Assembly (NCBI GenBank): GCA_018823415.1
Contig: JAHJIN010000295.1
Span: forward strand, 44,165-108,164
DNA from: Chloroflexota bacterium
Lineage (GTDB): Bacteria > Chloroflexota > JAHJIN01
Reading direction: 5' to 3'
DNA length: 64,000 nucleotides
Under the pieces are notes generated by a model. The model was not told the DNA's origin. It saw only the letters and a list, made by a program, of their open reading frames with translations, and did not search any database. Both the position numbers and the translations under genes were made by a program. This document shows positions 17,101 through 24,748 of the stretch, one piece after another. Within the stretch, counting starts at the first letter, position 1; every line of letters begins with the position of its first letter.

Positions 17101-18679
17101 CCCAGCGCGTGATCTCGAGCCCGTGCCCGGGGTCCAAGAAACTGACCTCCGGGGCCTGGGCCACGGCCGCCACCAACGTGTCGCACGGGATGACGAACGG
17201 CTCGCAGCTCTCGTCCAACTCGGGCCGGCACCGGCCGCTCTCGTCCGGCTCGCCCAGCATCATGCGCGCGCACAACACGCCCGTGATGTGTCCGTTTTCC
17301 GAGACAACCTCCACCGGCTGGGCCAACAACTCCAGCCGCACGCCTTCGTCCTCGGCCTCGTCGATCTCCCAATCGTTGGCCGGCATCTCGTCGCGGCTGC
17401 GGCGGTAGACGATGGTCACCGCCTGGCTGCCCAGGCGCAGCGCCGTGCGGGCCGTGTCGATGGCCGTGTTCCCACCGCCGACGACTACCACGCGCTCGCC
17501 CAGGCTGACGTCCTCACCCAGGCTGACCTCGCGCAGGAAGGGAACGCCATGATACACGCCGGCCACGTCCTCGCCGGGGATGCCCAGCTTTTGCGGCTCA
17601 TGCGCGCCGATGGCGAGAAAAACGGCCTGGTAGCCCTCCTCGAACAAGCGGTTGATGTCCCGCACCGGGCTGTTGAGCCGCAGGTCCACACCCAGGCTCA
17701 ATATCTCGTCGATTTCGCGGTTGAGGACATCGCGGGGGAGCCGATAGGCCGGAATGCCCACGCGCATCATGCCGCCGGGCACCGGCAGTGCCTCGAACAC
17801 GGTGGCCTGATAGCCCATACGCGCCAAAAAGTGCGCCGCCGAGAGACCGGCCGGCCCGGCCCCCACGATAGCCACATGCCGCCGGTCTTCGGGCGGCAAC
17901 TCGACCGGCGCCCAGGCAAACGGCGTCAACACCCGGTCCTCACGTTCCTCGCGGCCCGCCGCATCCCACTGTGCGTACACCTTGTCGGCCACAAAGCGCT
18001 TCAGGGCGCAAATCGCCACCGGCTGGTCCACCTTGGCCCGGTTGCACTCGCCCTCGCAGGGATGATGGCAAACCCGGCCCACGGTGGCCGGGAAGGGGTT
18101 GTATTGCTTGATGACCTCCAGCGCGTCCTCGTAGCGGCCGGCGGCAATGAGGGCGATGTAACCCTGGGCGCTGGTATCGGCCGGGCAGGTGTTCTTGCAG
18201 GGCGATGTGCCGCGCTTGGCGATGACGTAAGCGTTGGGCACCGCCTGGGGGTACGGGCGCGAGGTAGCCGCCTGCTCCGACAAGCCCTCGTTGAACCTGC
18301 TGGGCACGTGGATGGGACACACCGCCTCGCAGTCGCCGCACGCCGTGCATTTGTCCAGGTCGATGTAGCGGGGCCGGTGCAGGATGCGGGCCGCAAAACG
18401 GCCGGCCTCCCCCTCCAGTCCCACCAGCTCGGCAGTGGTGACCAGGTCGATGTTGGGGTGCCGCGCGCATTCCACCAGCTTGGGCGACACGATGCACATG
18501 GCGCAGTCGTTGGTGGGAAAGGTCTTGTCCAACTGGGCCATACGCCCGCCGATGGCCGGGCTCTTTTCCACCAAGGTGACCCGGATGCCATTGTCGGCCA
18601 GGTCCAGGGCAGCCTGGACGCCGGCGATACCGCCGCCGACCACCAGTGCCGCGCCAATGGGGTTGCGTTCGTCAAGCAT
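14171..18679 (-). CDS. hdrA: HdrA-GltD-HdrA multidomain flavin/Fe-S oxidoreductase
   Basis: Protein of about 1502 aa from ATG 18679 (GGAGA seven bases upstream); ATG 18709 is an alternative. Order of modules: FAD motif VVGGGIAGVQAA (about 15-30), ferredoxin CTACGDCEAVCP (111), a complete GltD/NfnB-like NAD(P)H module (about 155-630) with CHHPCEGECNRAKV, IVGAGPAGLSAA and VVVGGGNTAIDTA, then Cys motif CLRCGLCSECYQC (648), HdrA half with CVGSRD and YCSSVCCMYATKEA (about 745-767), HdrA N-terminal cluster domain with GVFICSCG (948), a second FAD motif VIGGGVAGMTAA (1087), YCSRVCCT and two C-terminal ferredoxins. HdrA is the flavin bifurcation site; the GltD insert suggests direct NAD(P)H exchange. 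It is separated from mvhD by its own promoter and a leader hairpin. Confidence 0.88.
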   Translation of the reverse strand: MLDERNPIGAALVVGGGIAGVQAALDLADNGIRVTLVEKSPAIGGRMAQLDKTFPTNDCAMCIVSPKLVECARHPNIDLVTTAELVGLEGEAGRFAARILHRPRYIDLDKCTACGDCEAVCPIHVPSRFNEGLSEQAATSRPYPQAVPNAYVIAKRGTSPCKNTCPADTSAQGYIALIAAGRYEDALEVIKQYNPFPATVGRVCHHPCEGECNRAKVDQPVAICALKRFVADKVYAQWDAAGREEREDRVLTPFAWAPVELPPEDRRHVAIVGAGPAGLSAAHFLARMGYQATVFEALPVPGGMMRVGIPAYRLPRDVLNREIDEILSLGVDLRLNSPVRDINRLFEEGYQAVFLAIGAHEPQKLGIPGEDVAGVYHGVPFLREVSLGEDVSLGERVVVVGGGNTAIDTARTALRLGSQAVTIVYRRSRDEMPANDWEIDEAEDEGVRLELLAQPVEVVSENGHITGVLCARMMLGEPDESGRCRPELDESCEPFVIPCDTLVAAVAQAPEVSFLDPGHGLEITRWGTFAVDPETLATNRPGVFAGGDAAAGPGALIEAIAAGRRGALSIDRHLRGMPLLTPREQMPLPEAEWTTEELEAILHEGTVNAGPRQAMPTAPAQERIGDFREVELGLTEEQAHAEALRCLRCGLCSECYQCVLACKLGAIDHQQAPYEEELAVGAVVLAPGYSLFDARRAEELGYGRYPNVVTSMEYERLLSASGPTGGHITRPSDHEEPQKIAFLQCVGSRDQEHDYCSSVCCMYATKEAMLTLEHVPGVHCQVYQMDMRAFGKGFDAYYRRAQEQGIGYTRSRASRLVEDPKTKDIIIRYQDEETGDLHEETYGLVVLSVGFEPPADSVTMSQSLGIDLNDLGFCWRAPGNPVETSRPGVYVCGAFAEPKDIPDSVVEASGAAAGALRVIGTARGTLVTAKEYPPETDVDAAEPRVGVFICSCGSNIAGVVDVADVTAYAATLPGVVHAENTMYTCSADSLKLIQERVQEHNLNRVVVSSCTPRTHEPLFQDTIRSAGLNPYLFEMANIRDQCSWVHSKEPEFATAKSEALTRMAVARARTLEPLHKEKQPLDHSALVIGGGVAGMTAALSLADQGYQVVLVEREPALGGRLRSIHYTTDGLDPQAYLQTLIDQVQANERIEVLLGHRLVKYSGYVGNFQATVASTSDPTQRLIPHGVAIVATGGQEYRPQAYGPGVITQGDLEARLAAGDAPHRTVMIQCAGPWDDDANVDFYCSRVCCTVAVKNALKIKELRPDAEVFVLYRDMRTYGFKEALYTEARRQGVVFVRWDDEHRPQVKTVDGRLQVQVRELNLGQDLVIKPDVVALSSALVPGEGSQKLAELMKFSCAKEGFFLEAHVKLRPVDFPSEGIFLCGVAHYPKFVDETVAQAQAAAARAATILSQDMLDVGGVVAVVEPEKCTACLTCVRVCPFDVPVIDHEMVGAGGIVGAAVIRAAACQGCGICVGECPAKAIQLQHYRDDQIICKTEALLVPA

Positions 18680-18738
18680 GGTCATGTCTCCACATTTGCG
18701 TTCCGGCATCTCACCGAACGTTCACAAAACACCTGGAT

Positions 18739-18768
18739 AAAAAGCCGCCGATTCGGACAGCTTTTTTT
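18739..18768 (-). terminator. Leader hairpin with U-tract before the HdrA-GltD gene (terminator or attenuator)
   Basis: On the minus strand AAAAAGCTG pairs with CGGCTTTTT around a CCGA/TCGG inner stem, giving a hairpin flanked by A- and T-runs. It lies between the internal promoter (18799-18827) and the start at 18679. It can act as attenuator for that promoter or partial terminator for upstream transcripts. Confidence 0.55.
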
Positions 18769-18798
18769 CACCCTCATCGCCGCCTTGCACTCGCTGCC

Positions 18799-18827
18799 AT
18801 TCTACCGTATCGCCGCAGCGCTGTCAA
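18799..18827 (-). promoter_or_regulatory. Internal sigma-70-type promoter before the HdrA-GltD fusion
   Basis: On the minus strand TTGACA (18827-18822), 17 nt, TAGAAT (18804-18799). The -35 box overlaps the stop of mvhD. The same -35/-10 hexamers and spacing occur at 22566-22594, so the island has at least two related promoters. Confidence 0.7.
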
Positions 18828-19258
18828 GATTGCGCGGCACGGCGGCGTCTCAACGGATTGGGACCCAATTTTTTGATCCGTTCGGTCATGTCTTCGGCAA
18901 TGTGCGCCCACTTCATGCCGTCATAGCCAGAGGTATTGAATATCTCTAGCCGGTCCCCGCCAATGCCGATTTCGTCCAGGAGCTTTTTGGTGTACTCGAC
19001 CCGGCGTCGCGCGCGAATGTTGCCGTGGATGTGATGGCAGTTGCCCTCCAGACAAGCCATGATATAGACCCCGTCCGCGCCGTGCTCAAAAGCATCCAGG
19101 ATGTACTGGACGTCCACCTTGCCGGTGCAGGGGAATTTCACCGTCTTGACGGTGGCCGGATAGTTGACGTGCAGATAGCCGGCCAGGTCGCCGGCAGTAT
19201 AGGCACAATAGTGGCAACAAAAGGCCGTGATCTCGGGCACGAACTCGCTATCGGTCAT
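18824..19258 (-). CDS. mvhD: MvhD-like hydrogenase iron-sulfur subunit (Cys form)
   Basis: Protein of 144 aa with CGAGGAGAC upstream of ATG 19258. Family motifs: CCHYCAYTAGDLAG near residue 12, VKFPCTGKVD near 40, ADGVYIMACLEGNCHH near 62 and KLGPNPL near the end. The cysteines bind the [2Fe-2S] cluster which links HdrA to an electron donor. It lies 28 bases after the 1040-aa HdrA gene and is therefore its direct partner. It serves as the reference for the second copy at 11542-11967, in which the first Cys of CLEGNC is encoded by TGA. Confidence 0.92.
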   Translation of the reverse strand: MTDSEFVPEITAFCCHYCAYTAGDLAGYLHVNYPATVKTVKFPCTGKVDVQYILDAFEHGADGVYIMACLEGNCHHIHGNIRARRRVEYTKKLLDEIGIGGDRLEIFNTSGYDGMKWAHIAEDMTERIKKLGPNPLRRRRAAQS

Positions 19259-19286
19259 GCTTGGTCTCCTCGCAGTGGTCTGGCGT

Positions 19287-22200
19287 CTAGCTGACGGTCT
19301 CGATCACGTTGGGCAGCCACGCGCCCAACGCGCCCTCGGCCATGATCTGCTCATCCCTGAAACCCCGCAATTGAATGGCCTTGGCCGGACATTCGCTGGG
19401 GCAAGTGCCGCAGCCCTGGCACTTGGCCGGCGCGATGTAGGCGGCGCCCATGATCTCGCCAGCGCCGGGCTGGTCCCGGTCGATGATGGGTACCTGGAAC
19501 GGACACACGCGCACGCAGGTTAGACAACCCACGCACTTTTCTGGGTCCACCACGGCGATGACGCCGCCCACCTGGAGCTGCTGCCGCCGCAGGACCGTAG
19601 CGGCCCGGGCCGCCGCCGACTGGGCGTGAGAGATGCTTTCCTCGATGAACTTGGGATAGTGGGCTGCGCCGCACAGGAACATCCCATCCGGCGTAAAGTC
19701 CATGGGCCGCAGTTTCAGGTGGGCCTCCATAAAGAACCCATCTGGCGACAGAGGTACGCGCAGGACCTGGGCCAATTGCTCAGTCCCCTCGGCCGGCAGG
19801 GTTGCCATCGAGAGCGCCAACACATCGGCCTGGAGCACCAGGTCTCGGTCCAGGATCGGATCGCGCAGCGTGACCTGAAGCCGGTCCCCCACGCGGTCCA
19901 CCTGGGGCAGATTTGCCTCGTCATCATACCGCACAAAGACCACGCCCTTTTCGCGTGCAGCCGTGTAAAAGCGCTCGTGAAAACCATAGGTAATGAGGTC
20001 TTTGTACAGCACATAGATGCGCACGCGGGGGTTGATTTCCTTGAGGCGCAGGGCGTTCTTCATGGTGTTGGTGCAGCACGTGCGGCTGCAATAATCCCAC
20101 TGCGCGCCTTGGGGCCGCACACACTGGATCATCACGACGGATTCCAGTTTGGCAACCGAGTCGGGCTCTTGCACCAGCCGGCGTTCCAGTTCGAGCTGGG
20201 TCAGTATGGCCGGGTCTTGGCCAAAGCCATAGACCGACCCCCGAAACTCTTGACCGCCGGTCGCCACGATGGTCGCGCCATGTCGTAGGTCGCGCAACTG
20301 GGGTTCTGTGGCATCACCCGGTAGAGTGCGGATGGTGGCGTGAAAGTTGCCCACAAACCCACCGTGCTTGGTCACCTCCGAGTTCATGAGCAAGGTGATG
20401 TTGGCATGTTCGCGGACCCGTTGTTCCATATCCCGCAAGACGGCCTGGCAATCTGCCCCTTCGGCCGTGAAATAGATGTGACGCAGGTTCCCGCCCAACT
20501 CGCCAGTGCGTTCCACCAGGGTCACGGGGAAACCCTCGTCAGCCAGGGTCAAGGCTGCGGTCATGCCACTGATCCCCCCGCCGATGACCAGAGCGTGCTG
20601 GTCTACCAGCACCGGGTTCTTGCGAATGGCCTCCGCGCGGCGGACCCGGGCCACGGCGATGCGCACCAGTTCCTTGGCCTTGCGCGTAGCAGCCACCGCG
20701 TCGTCGCGATGCACCCAGGCGCATTGTTCGCGAATGTTGGCCATCTCTAGCAGATATGGATTCAGACCGCATTCCCGGAGCACGTCCTGGAACAAGGCCT
20801 CGTGCGTGCGTGGGGTGCAGGCCGCCACTACCACCCGGTTCAGCCCATACTGTTCGATGGCGTCCCGGATGCGGCGCAACGTCCCACCAAAGCAGGCAAA
20901 CAACGCTTCCTGGGCATAGGCCACGTCCTCCAGCCGCTCCGCATAGTCGATGAGCTCTTGCATGTCCACGGATTCCACAATGCTGTTGCCACAGTTGCAG
21001 AGGAACACGCCAATGCGGGGATGCTCGCCTTCCACGTCGCGTTCCGGGGGAAAGCTGCGCTCACGCGCGATGGGCTGGACGCCACGCAGGGTGTGCAAGG
21101 CCACACCGGCGGCCCCGCTGGCCTCGATGACGCTTTCGGCAATCTCTTTGGGCGCCGAAAAGGCCCCACACACATAGATGCCCGGGCGGGTCGTCTCCAG
21201 CGGGTTGAACTTGGCGGTGCGACAAAAGCCATATTCATTCAGGCCAATGTCCAGGGCCTGCGCCAGCACTTCCGAGCCGGCCGGCGGCTCGGCGCCCACC
21301 GAGAGCACCACCAGATTAAAGGCTTCTTCGTGCAACTCGCCGGCCTCGTCCTGGTAGCGAATGATGACATCACGCGTATGCGGATCTTCCCACACACGCG
21401 AAACCCGGCACCGCGTATAGTCGACGCCATACACGTTCTTGGCCTGGTCAAAGTAGACATTATACTCTTTGCTAAACGTGCGCTCGTCCATCATGAACAC
21501 ATGAGTATCGATGTCTCGATTGTATTCTTTGGTCATCATGGCTTCTTTGGTAGCATACATGCAGCAGATGGACGAACAGTATTCGTGTTCCTGGTCACGC
21601 GAGCCCACGCACTGGATCCAGGCCACCTTTTTGGGCTCGGTGCCATCGGAGGGCCGCTCCAGATAGCCATAGGTGGGGCCAGAATGGCAGACGTAGCGCT
21701 CGAACTGCATGGACGTGACCACGTTGGGGAAAATGCCATAGCCCAGCTCTTCCATGCCCCGGGGATCAAAGAGTTTGAACCCGGTCGCCAGGATGATGGC
21801 GCCCACGTGGATACGATCCACGCGCTCTTCTTCGCCCAGATTGATGGCCTTCATGATGCACGCGTTCACGCACTTGCGGCAGTCGTCGCAATATGGCCCT
21901 CGGTCAATGGCATAGGCATTGGGGATACTGCGGTGGCTGGGCTTGTAGATGGCCTTGCGCCGGGTCAGGTCGCTCTCGAACTCGCTGTCCATTTCTTGGG
22001 GACAAAACTCGACGCATGCACCGCAATTGGTGCATTTGACAGGGTCCACGTACCGGGGCCGGCGGCGCACCGTGACCACAAAATTGCCCACATCGCCTTC
22101 CAGACTCATGATGTCTGTGCTGGTCAGGATGGTCAGATTGGCATGCTTGTTGTGATCCAAAAAGACGTGCGAGATGGCCGGCTGACTGCACCCGTGCCCG

Positions 22201-22409
22201 TGCTCGGCCGTGCCCCGGCACAGCACGCAGTCATGGGTGGGAAACATGGTGCCCAACTGGGCCACGATACCGCCCAGGAACGGGGTATGCTCCACCAGAT
22301 AAACCTGCATCCCGGCCTCTAACAGGTCGTACGCGGCCCGTTGCCCACTGACGCCCCCTCCCACCACCATTACCGCACCGATGGGATTGATCAAAGCCTG
22401 TTCCGTCAT
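19287..22409 (-). CDS. hdrA: HdrA-HdrA tandem fusion, CoB-CoM heterodisulfide reductase subunit A-like
   Basis: Protein of 1040 aa, about one and a half times a standard HdrA. N-terminal FAD motif MVVGGGVSGQRAA (13-25), then a Cys-rich segment (HDCVLCRGTAEHGHGC near 60), ferredoxin motifs CTNCGACVEFCP and CDDCRKCVNAC (about 125-190), CVGSRDQEHEYCSSICCMYATKEA-type region near 265-290, then a complete HdrA N-terminal domain (GVFLCNCG near 475), a second FAD motif VIGGGISGMTAA near 610, CCTNTMKNALRLKE near 775, and two C-terminal ferredoxin motifs (CVGCLTCVRVCP, CQGCGTCPSECP). No GltD insert is present, unlike the 18679 gene. First gene of the redox island; promoter with operator at 22566-22594. 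Confidence 0.9.
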   Translation of the reverse strand: MTEQALINPIGAVMVVGGGVSGQRAAYDLLEAGMQVYLVEHTPFLGGIVAQLGTMFPTHDCVLCRGTAEHGHGCSQPAISHVFLDHNKHANLTILTSTDIMSLEGDVGNFVVTVRRRPRYVDPVKCTNCGACVEFCPQEMDSEFESDLTRRKAIYKPSHRSIPNAYAIDRGPYCDDCRKCVNACIMKAINLGEEERVDRIHVGAIILATGFKLFDPRGMEELGYGIFPNVVTSMQFERYVCHSGPTYGYLERPSDGTEPKKVAWIQCVGSRDQEHEYCSSICCMYATKEAMMTKEYNRDIDTHVFMMDERTFSKEYNVYFDQAKNVYGVDYTRCRVSRVWEDPHTRDVIIRYQDEAGELHEEAFNLVVLSVGAEPPAGSEVLAQALDIGLNEYGFCRTAKFNPLETTRPGIYVCGAFSAPKEIAESVIEASGAAGVALHTLRGVQPIARERSFPPERDVEGEHPRIGVFLCNCGNSIVESVDMQELIDYAERLEDVAYAQEALFACFGGTLRRIRDAIEQYGLNRVVVAACTPRTHEALFQDVLRECGLNPYLLEMANIREQCAWVHRDDAVAATRKAKELVRIAVARVRRAEAIRKNPVLVDQHALVIGGGISGMTAALTLADEGFPVTLVERTGELGGNLRHIYFTAEGADCQAVLRDMEQRVREHANITLLMNSEVTKHGGFVGNFHATIRTLPGDATEPQLRDLRHGATIVATGGQEFRGSVYGFGQDPAILTQLELERRLVQEPDSVAKLESVVMIQCVRPQGAQWDYCSRTCCTNTMKNALRLKEINPRVRIYVLYKDLITYGFHERFYTAAREKGVVFVRYDDEANLPQVDRVGDRLQVTLRDPILDRDLVLQADVLALSMATLPAEGTEQLAQVLRVPLSPDGFFMEAHLKLRPMDFTPDGMFLCGAAHYPKFIEESISHAQSAAARAATVLRRQQLQVGGVIAVVDPEKCVGCLTCVRVCPFQVPIIDRDQPGAGEIMGAAYIAPAKCQGCGTCPSECPAKAIQLRGFRDEQIMAEGALGAWLPNVIETVS

Positions 22410-22472
22410 CAGTTCTCCTCGCTAGTGTCCCCGGTCATACCCTGGGTGTGCTGAACGCTGTATCACAGACAT

Positions 22473-22499
22473 GCCAGGCCGCTACCAGAACGGCCTGGC
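22473..22499. repeat. Perfect 9-bp hairpin in the 5' leader of the Hdr operon
   Basis: GCCAGGCCG at 22473-22481 and CGGCCTGGC at 22491-22499, with a 9-nt loop and possible extension by flanking ACA/TGT. It lies in the predicted leader between the promoter and ATG 22409. No U-tract follows on the minus strand, so it may be an mRNA stabiliser or protein site. Confidence 0.5.
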
Positions 22500-22565
22500 T
22501 GTCGAGTATCGTTTGATTACGCTGGTCGCTCGGGTCTGGCCGACCCGGCCCCAGACGGTGGCCCG

Positions 22566-22594
22566 ATTCTAACATAGTTTACCAACTATGTCAA
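22566..22594 (-). promoter_or_regulatory. Promoter of the Hdr island with embedded 20-bp operator palindrome
   Basis: On the minus strand TTGACA (22594-22589), 17 nt, TAGAAT (22571-22566). The spacer and -35 edge carry a perfect palindrome, ACATAGTT (22572-22579), 4 nt, AACTATGT (22584-22591). A repressor bound here would block RNA polymerase directly; TetR- or GntR-type regulators use sites of this kind. Confidence 0.75.
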
Positions 22595-22677
22595 GAATTG
22601 GGCCACCGCACCAGGGCACTGGTCTCCGTGAGCGTGCGGAACGAGGCAACGCCAGGCCCGCCTCCGGAACGCGACCG

Positions 22678-23466
22678 CTAGATCAGGTTCTTGCCGCGTA
22701 GGCGTTGCACCAATGACCGGGTCATTTCTTTGTCGGTGCCGCTGAGCATTTCGCCGGTGCCCTTGGGTTCGGGCGCAAAGCTGCGCTTGACCTGCGTGGG
22801 CGAGCCTTTCAGACCCAGCTTCTCCTCGTCGGCGTTGACTTCTTTGGCACCCCAGATCTCGACGGTTTGCTCGCGATAGGCACTAAAGATGCCGGCGGCA
22901 CGGGGATAGCGCGGGGTGTTGGCCTGATCGGTGATGGTCAACAGGGCTGGCAGGGGCGCGTCGATCTCTTCGTAGCCATCTTCCAGGGTCCGCTTGGCGC
23001 GTACCTTGCCATCGACGATCTCGAGCTCGCGCACATAAGTGACCTGGGGAATGTCCAGATATTCCGCCAGTTGGGGCCCAACCTGCGCCGTGTCGCCGTC
23101 AATGGCCTGACGGCCACACAGCACCAGGCCATAGTCGCCCAGGTGCTCCACGGCCAGGCCCAGGGCATTGGCCGTAGCCCACGTGTCGGACCCGGCAAAG
23201 GCCCGGTCGCTCAACAAGATGGCCCGGTCCGCGCCCATGGCCAGGGCCTCGCGCAGGGCAGCGTCGGCCTGGGGCGGCCCCATGGTAATGACAATGATCT
23301 CGGTCTCCAGGCCCGCCTCGCGCAGCTTGAGGGCCTCTTCGATGGCGTTCTTGTCTTCGGGGTTGATGATGCTGGGCACCCCTTCGCGGATCAGAGTGCC
23401 GGTGCGCGGATCCAATTTGACTTCGTTGGTATCTGGAACCTGCTTGATGCAGACGACGATTCTCAT
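22678..23466 (-). CDS. etfB: Electron transfer flavoprotein beta subunit
   Basis: Protein of 262 aa with AGGAGG before ATG 23466. It begins [19 protein letters not shown] and carries the family signature region [23 protein letters not shown] near residue 150 (broken into motif [12 protein letters not shown]), and [15 protein letters not shown] near residue 120, which contacts AMP or FAD in Etf. EtfB with EtfA accepts electrons from acyl-CoA dehydrogenases; it is 17 bases after such a gene (23484). Normally etfA follows directly, but here 83 bases of noncoding DNA lead to the Hdr promoter. Either etfA is elsewhere or EtfB works with another partner. Confidence 0.9.
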   Translation of the reverse strand: MRIVVCIKQVPDTNEVKLDPRTGTLIREGVPSIINPEDKNAIEEALKLREAGLETEIIVITMGPPQADAALREALAMGADRAILLSDRAFAGSDTWATANALGLAVEHLGDYGLVLCGRQAIDGDTAQVGPQLAEYLDIPQVTYVRELEIVDGKVRAKRTLEDGYEEIDAPLPALLTITDQANTPRYPRAAGIFSAYREQTVEIWGAKEVNADEEKLGLKGSPTQVKRSFAPEPKGTGEMLSGTDKEMTRSLVQRLRGKNLI

Positions 23467-23483
23467 GCTTCCTCCTTGTGTCC

Positions 23484-24656
23484 TTACCGGATCCGCACGC
23501 CAACTTTGCGGAATAGGTTGGTGGCAATGACCAGGCGCTGGACCTCGTTGGTACCCTCAAAGATGCGGGTGATGCGGGCGTCGCGATACATGCGCTCCAC
23601 CGGGAACTTTTTCATATAGCCCATGCCCCCGTGGATTTGCAAGCACTTGTCCACGGCCCGGTCCACCACTTCGGAACCATAGAGCTTGCACATGGCGGAG
23701 AGGGTGCTGAACTCGCGGGTGAGTCCCTGGCTATCCATGATCCAGGCCGTACGATAGACCAGACTGCGCAGAGCCTCGATCTCGGTGGCCATGTCGGCAA
23801 TCATCCACTGGATGGCCTGTTTCTGGGCGATGGGCGCGCCAAACTGGTAGCGATTCTTGGCAAAGTCCAGGCTCATCTCCAATGCGGCGAGCGAACCGCC
23901 CAGAGCCCCGGCGCCCAGGCTGACGCGCCCCACATCCAGGGTCTTGAGGGCGGTGAGAAAACCGGCCCCAAACTGACCGATGACGTTCTCCTTGGGGATG
24001 CGCATATCGTCGAAAAAGAGCTCGGCCGTGGACGAACCGCGGATGCCCAATTTCTCTTCTCTGGTGCCCACGCGAAAGCCCGGCCACGCGGTCTCGACGA
24101 TAAAGGCTGTCACACCGCCGCGCGCGCCCAGGGCCGGGTCGGTCACAGCAAAGACCGTGAGCACGTTGGCGATGTCGCCATTGGTGATCCAGATCTTGGA
24201 GCCGTTGAGGACAAACTCGTCACCATCGCGCACGGCCCGGGTCTGGATGGCCGCGGCGTCCGAGCCAGCGTTGGCCTCGGTCAGGGCAAAGGCAGCGATG
24301 TATTTGCCCTGGGCACAGGGAACCAGATATTTCTGCTTTTGCTCCTCTGTGCCGTCCAGGTAAAAGGCCATCGCCCCAATGCCGGTATGCGCGCCCATGA
24401 CGGTGGCAGTGGAAGCACAGACCTTGTTGATTTCTTCCATGAGGATGCAGTACCCGATCTCGCCACCACCGGCCCCGCCGTATTTTTGGGGAAACGGCAC
24501 CCCCATCAGCCCGATCTCGGCCGCTTTTTTGATGGTCTCCCAGGGCACGCGCTCTTGTACGTCAATCTCTTCGGCCAGCGGCGCCACTTCGTTCCGGGCA
24601 AACTCTTTGACCATGCGGCGGAATAACTCGTATTCCGGTGCAAAACTGAAATCCAT
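23484..24656 (-). CDS. Acyl-CoA dehydrogenase
   Basis: Protein of 390 aa, standard ACAD length, with AAGGAGG before ATG 24656. Motifs: [13 protein letters not shown] near residue 128 and [16 protein letters not shown] near 160 (FAD and substrate pocket), RFGAP-like [14 protein letters not shown] near 272, and C-terminal [22 protein letters not shown] near 345-365 (split here at the GGMGY motif), then [14 protein letters not shown]. The catalytic glutamate of short-chain enzymes lies in FEGTNE. It oxidises acyl-CoA to enoyl-CoA and reduces Etf; etfB follows 17 bases downstream. It is a paralogue of the longer enzyme at 12001-13704. Confidence 0.93.
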   Translation of the reverse strand: MDFSFAPEYELFRRMVKEFARNEVAPLAEEIDVQERVPWETIKKAAEIGLMGVPFPQKYGGAGGGEIGYCILMEEINKVCASTATVMGAHTGIGAMAFYLDGTEEQKQKYLVPCAQGKYIAAFALTEANAGSDAAAIQTRAVRDGDEFVLNGSKIWITNGDIANVLTVFAVTDPALGARGGVTAFIVETAWPGFRVGTREEKLGIRGSSTAELFFDDMRIPKENVIGQFGAGFLTALKTLDVGRVSLGAGALGGSLAALEMSLDFAKNRYQFGAPIAQKQAIQWMIADMATEIEALRSLVYRTAWIMDSQGLTREFSTLSAMCKLYGSEVVDRAVDKCLQIHGGMGYMKKFPVERMYRDARITRIFEGTNEVQRLVIATNLFRKVGVRIR

Positions 24657-24675
24657 GTTGCCTCCTTGACGTGTT

Positions 24676-24748
24676 ACGAGTTCCGAGTTTCGAGTTGCCG
24701 GTCACCGGTTTGACGATTCCCAGCCCTCATTTCTCGTTTCTCATTTCT
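24676..24748. repeat. Two short heptamer repeat tracts between the ACS and ACAD genes
   Basis: ACGAGTT, CCGAGTT, TCGAGTT run consecutively at 24676-24696, and CATTTCT, CGTTTCT, CATTTCT at 24728-24748, the last overlapping the end of the AMP-binding gene. The exact 7-bp period is like that of tracts at 27181-27215 and 32486-32506. Confidence 0.65.

Noticed and set aside
16094..18949. Plus-strand open frame of 951 codons opposite the HdrA-GltD gene
   Set aside because: It is the antisense shadow of a GC-rich gene; composition (many His, Gln, Arg, Gly) is typical of reverse-frame translation, and no domain or ribosome site is seen.
20802..22322. Plus-strand open frame of 506 codons opposite hdrA
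   Set aside because: Antisense shadow with low-complexity composition; the minus-strand HdrA has full motif support.
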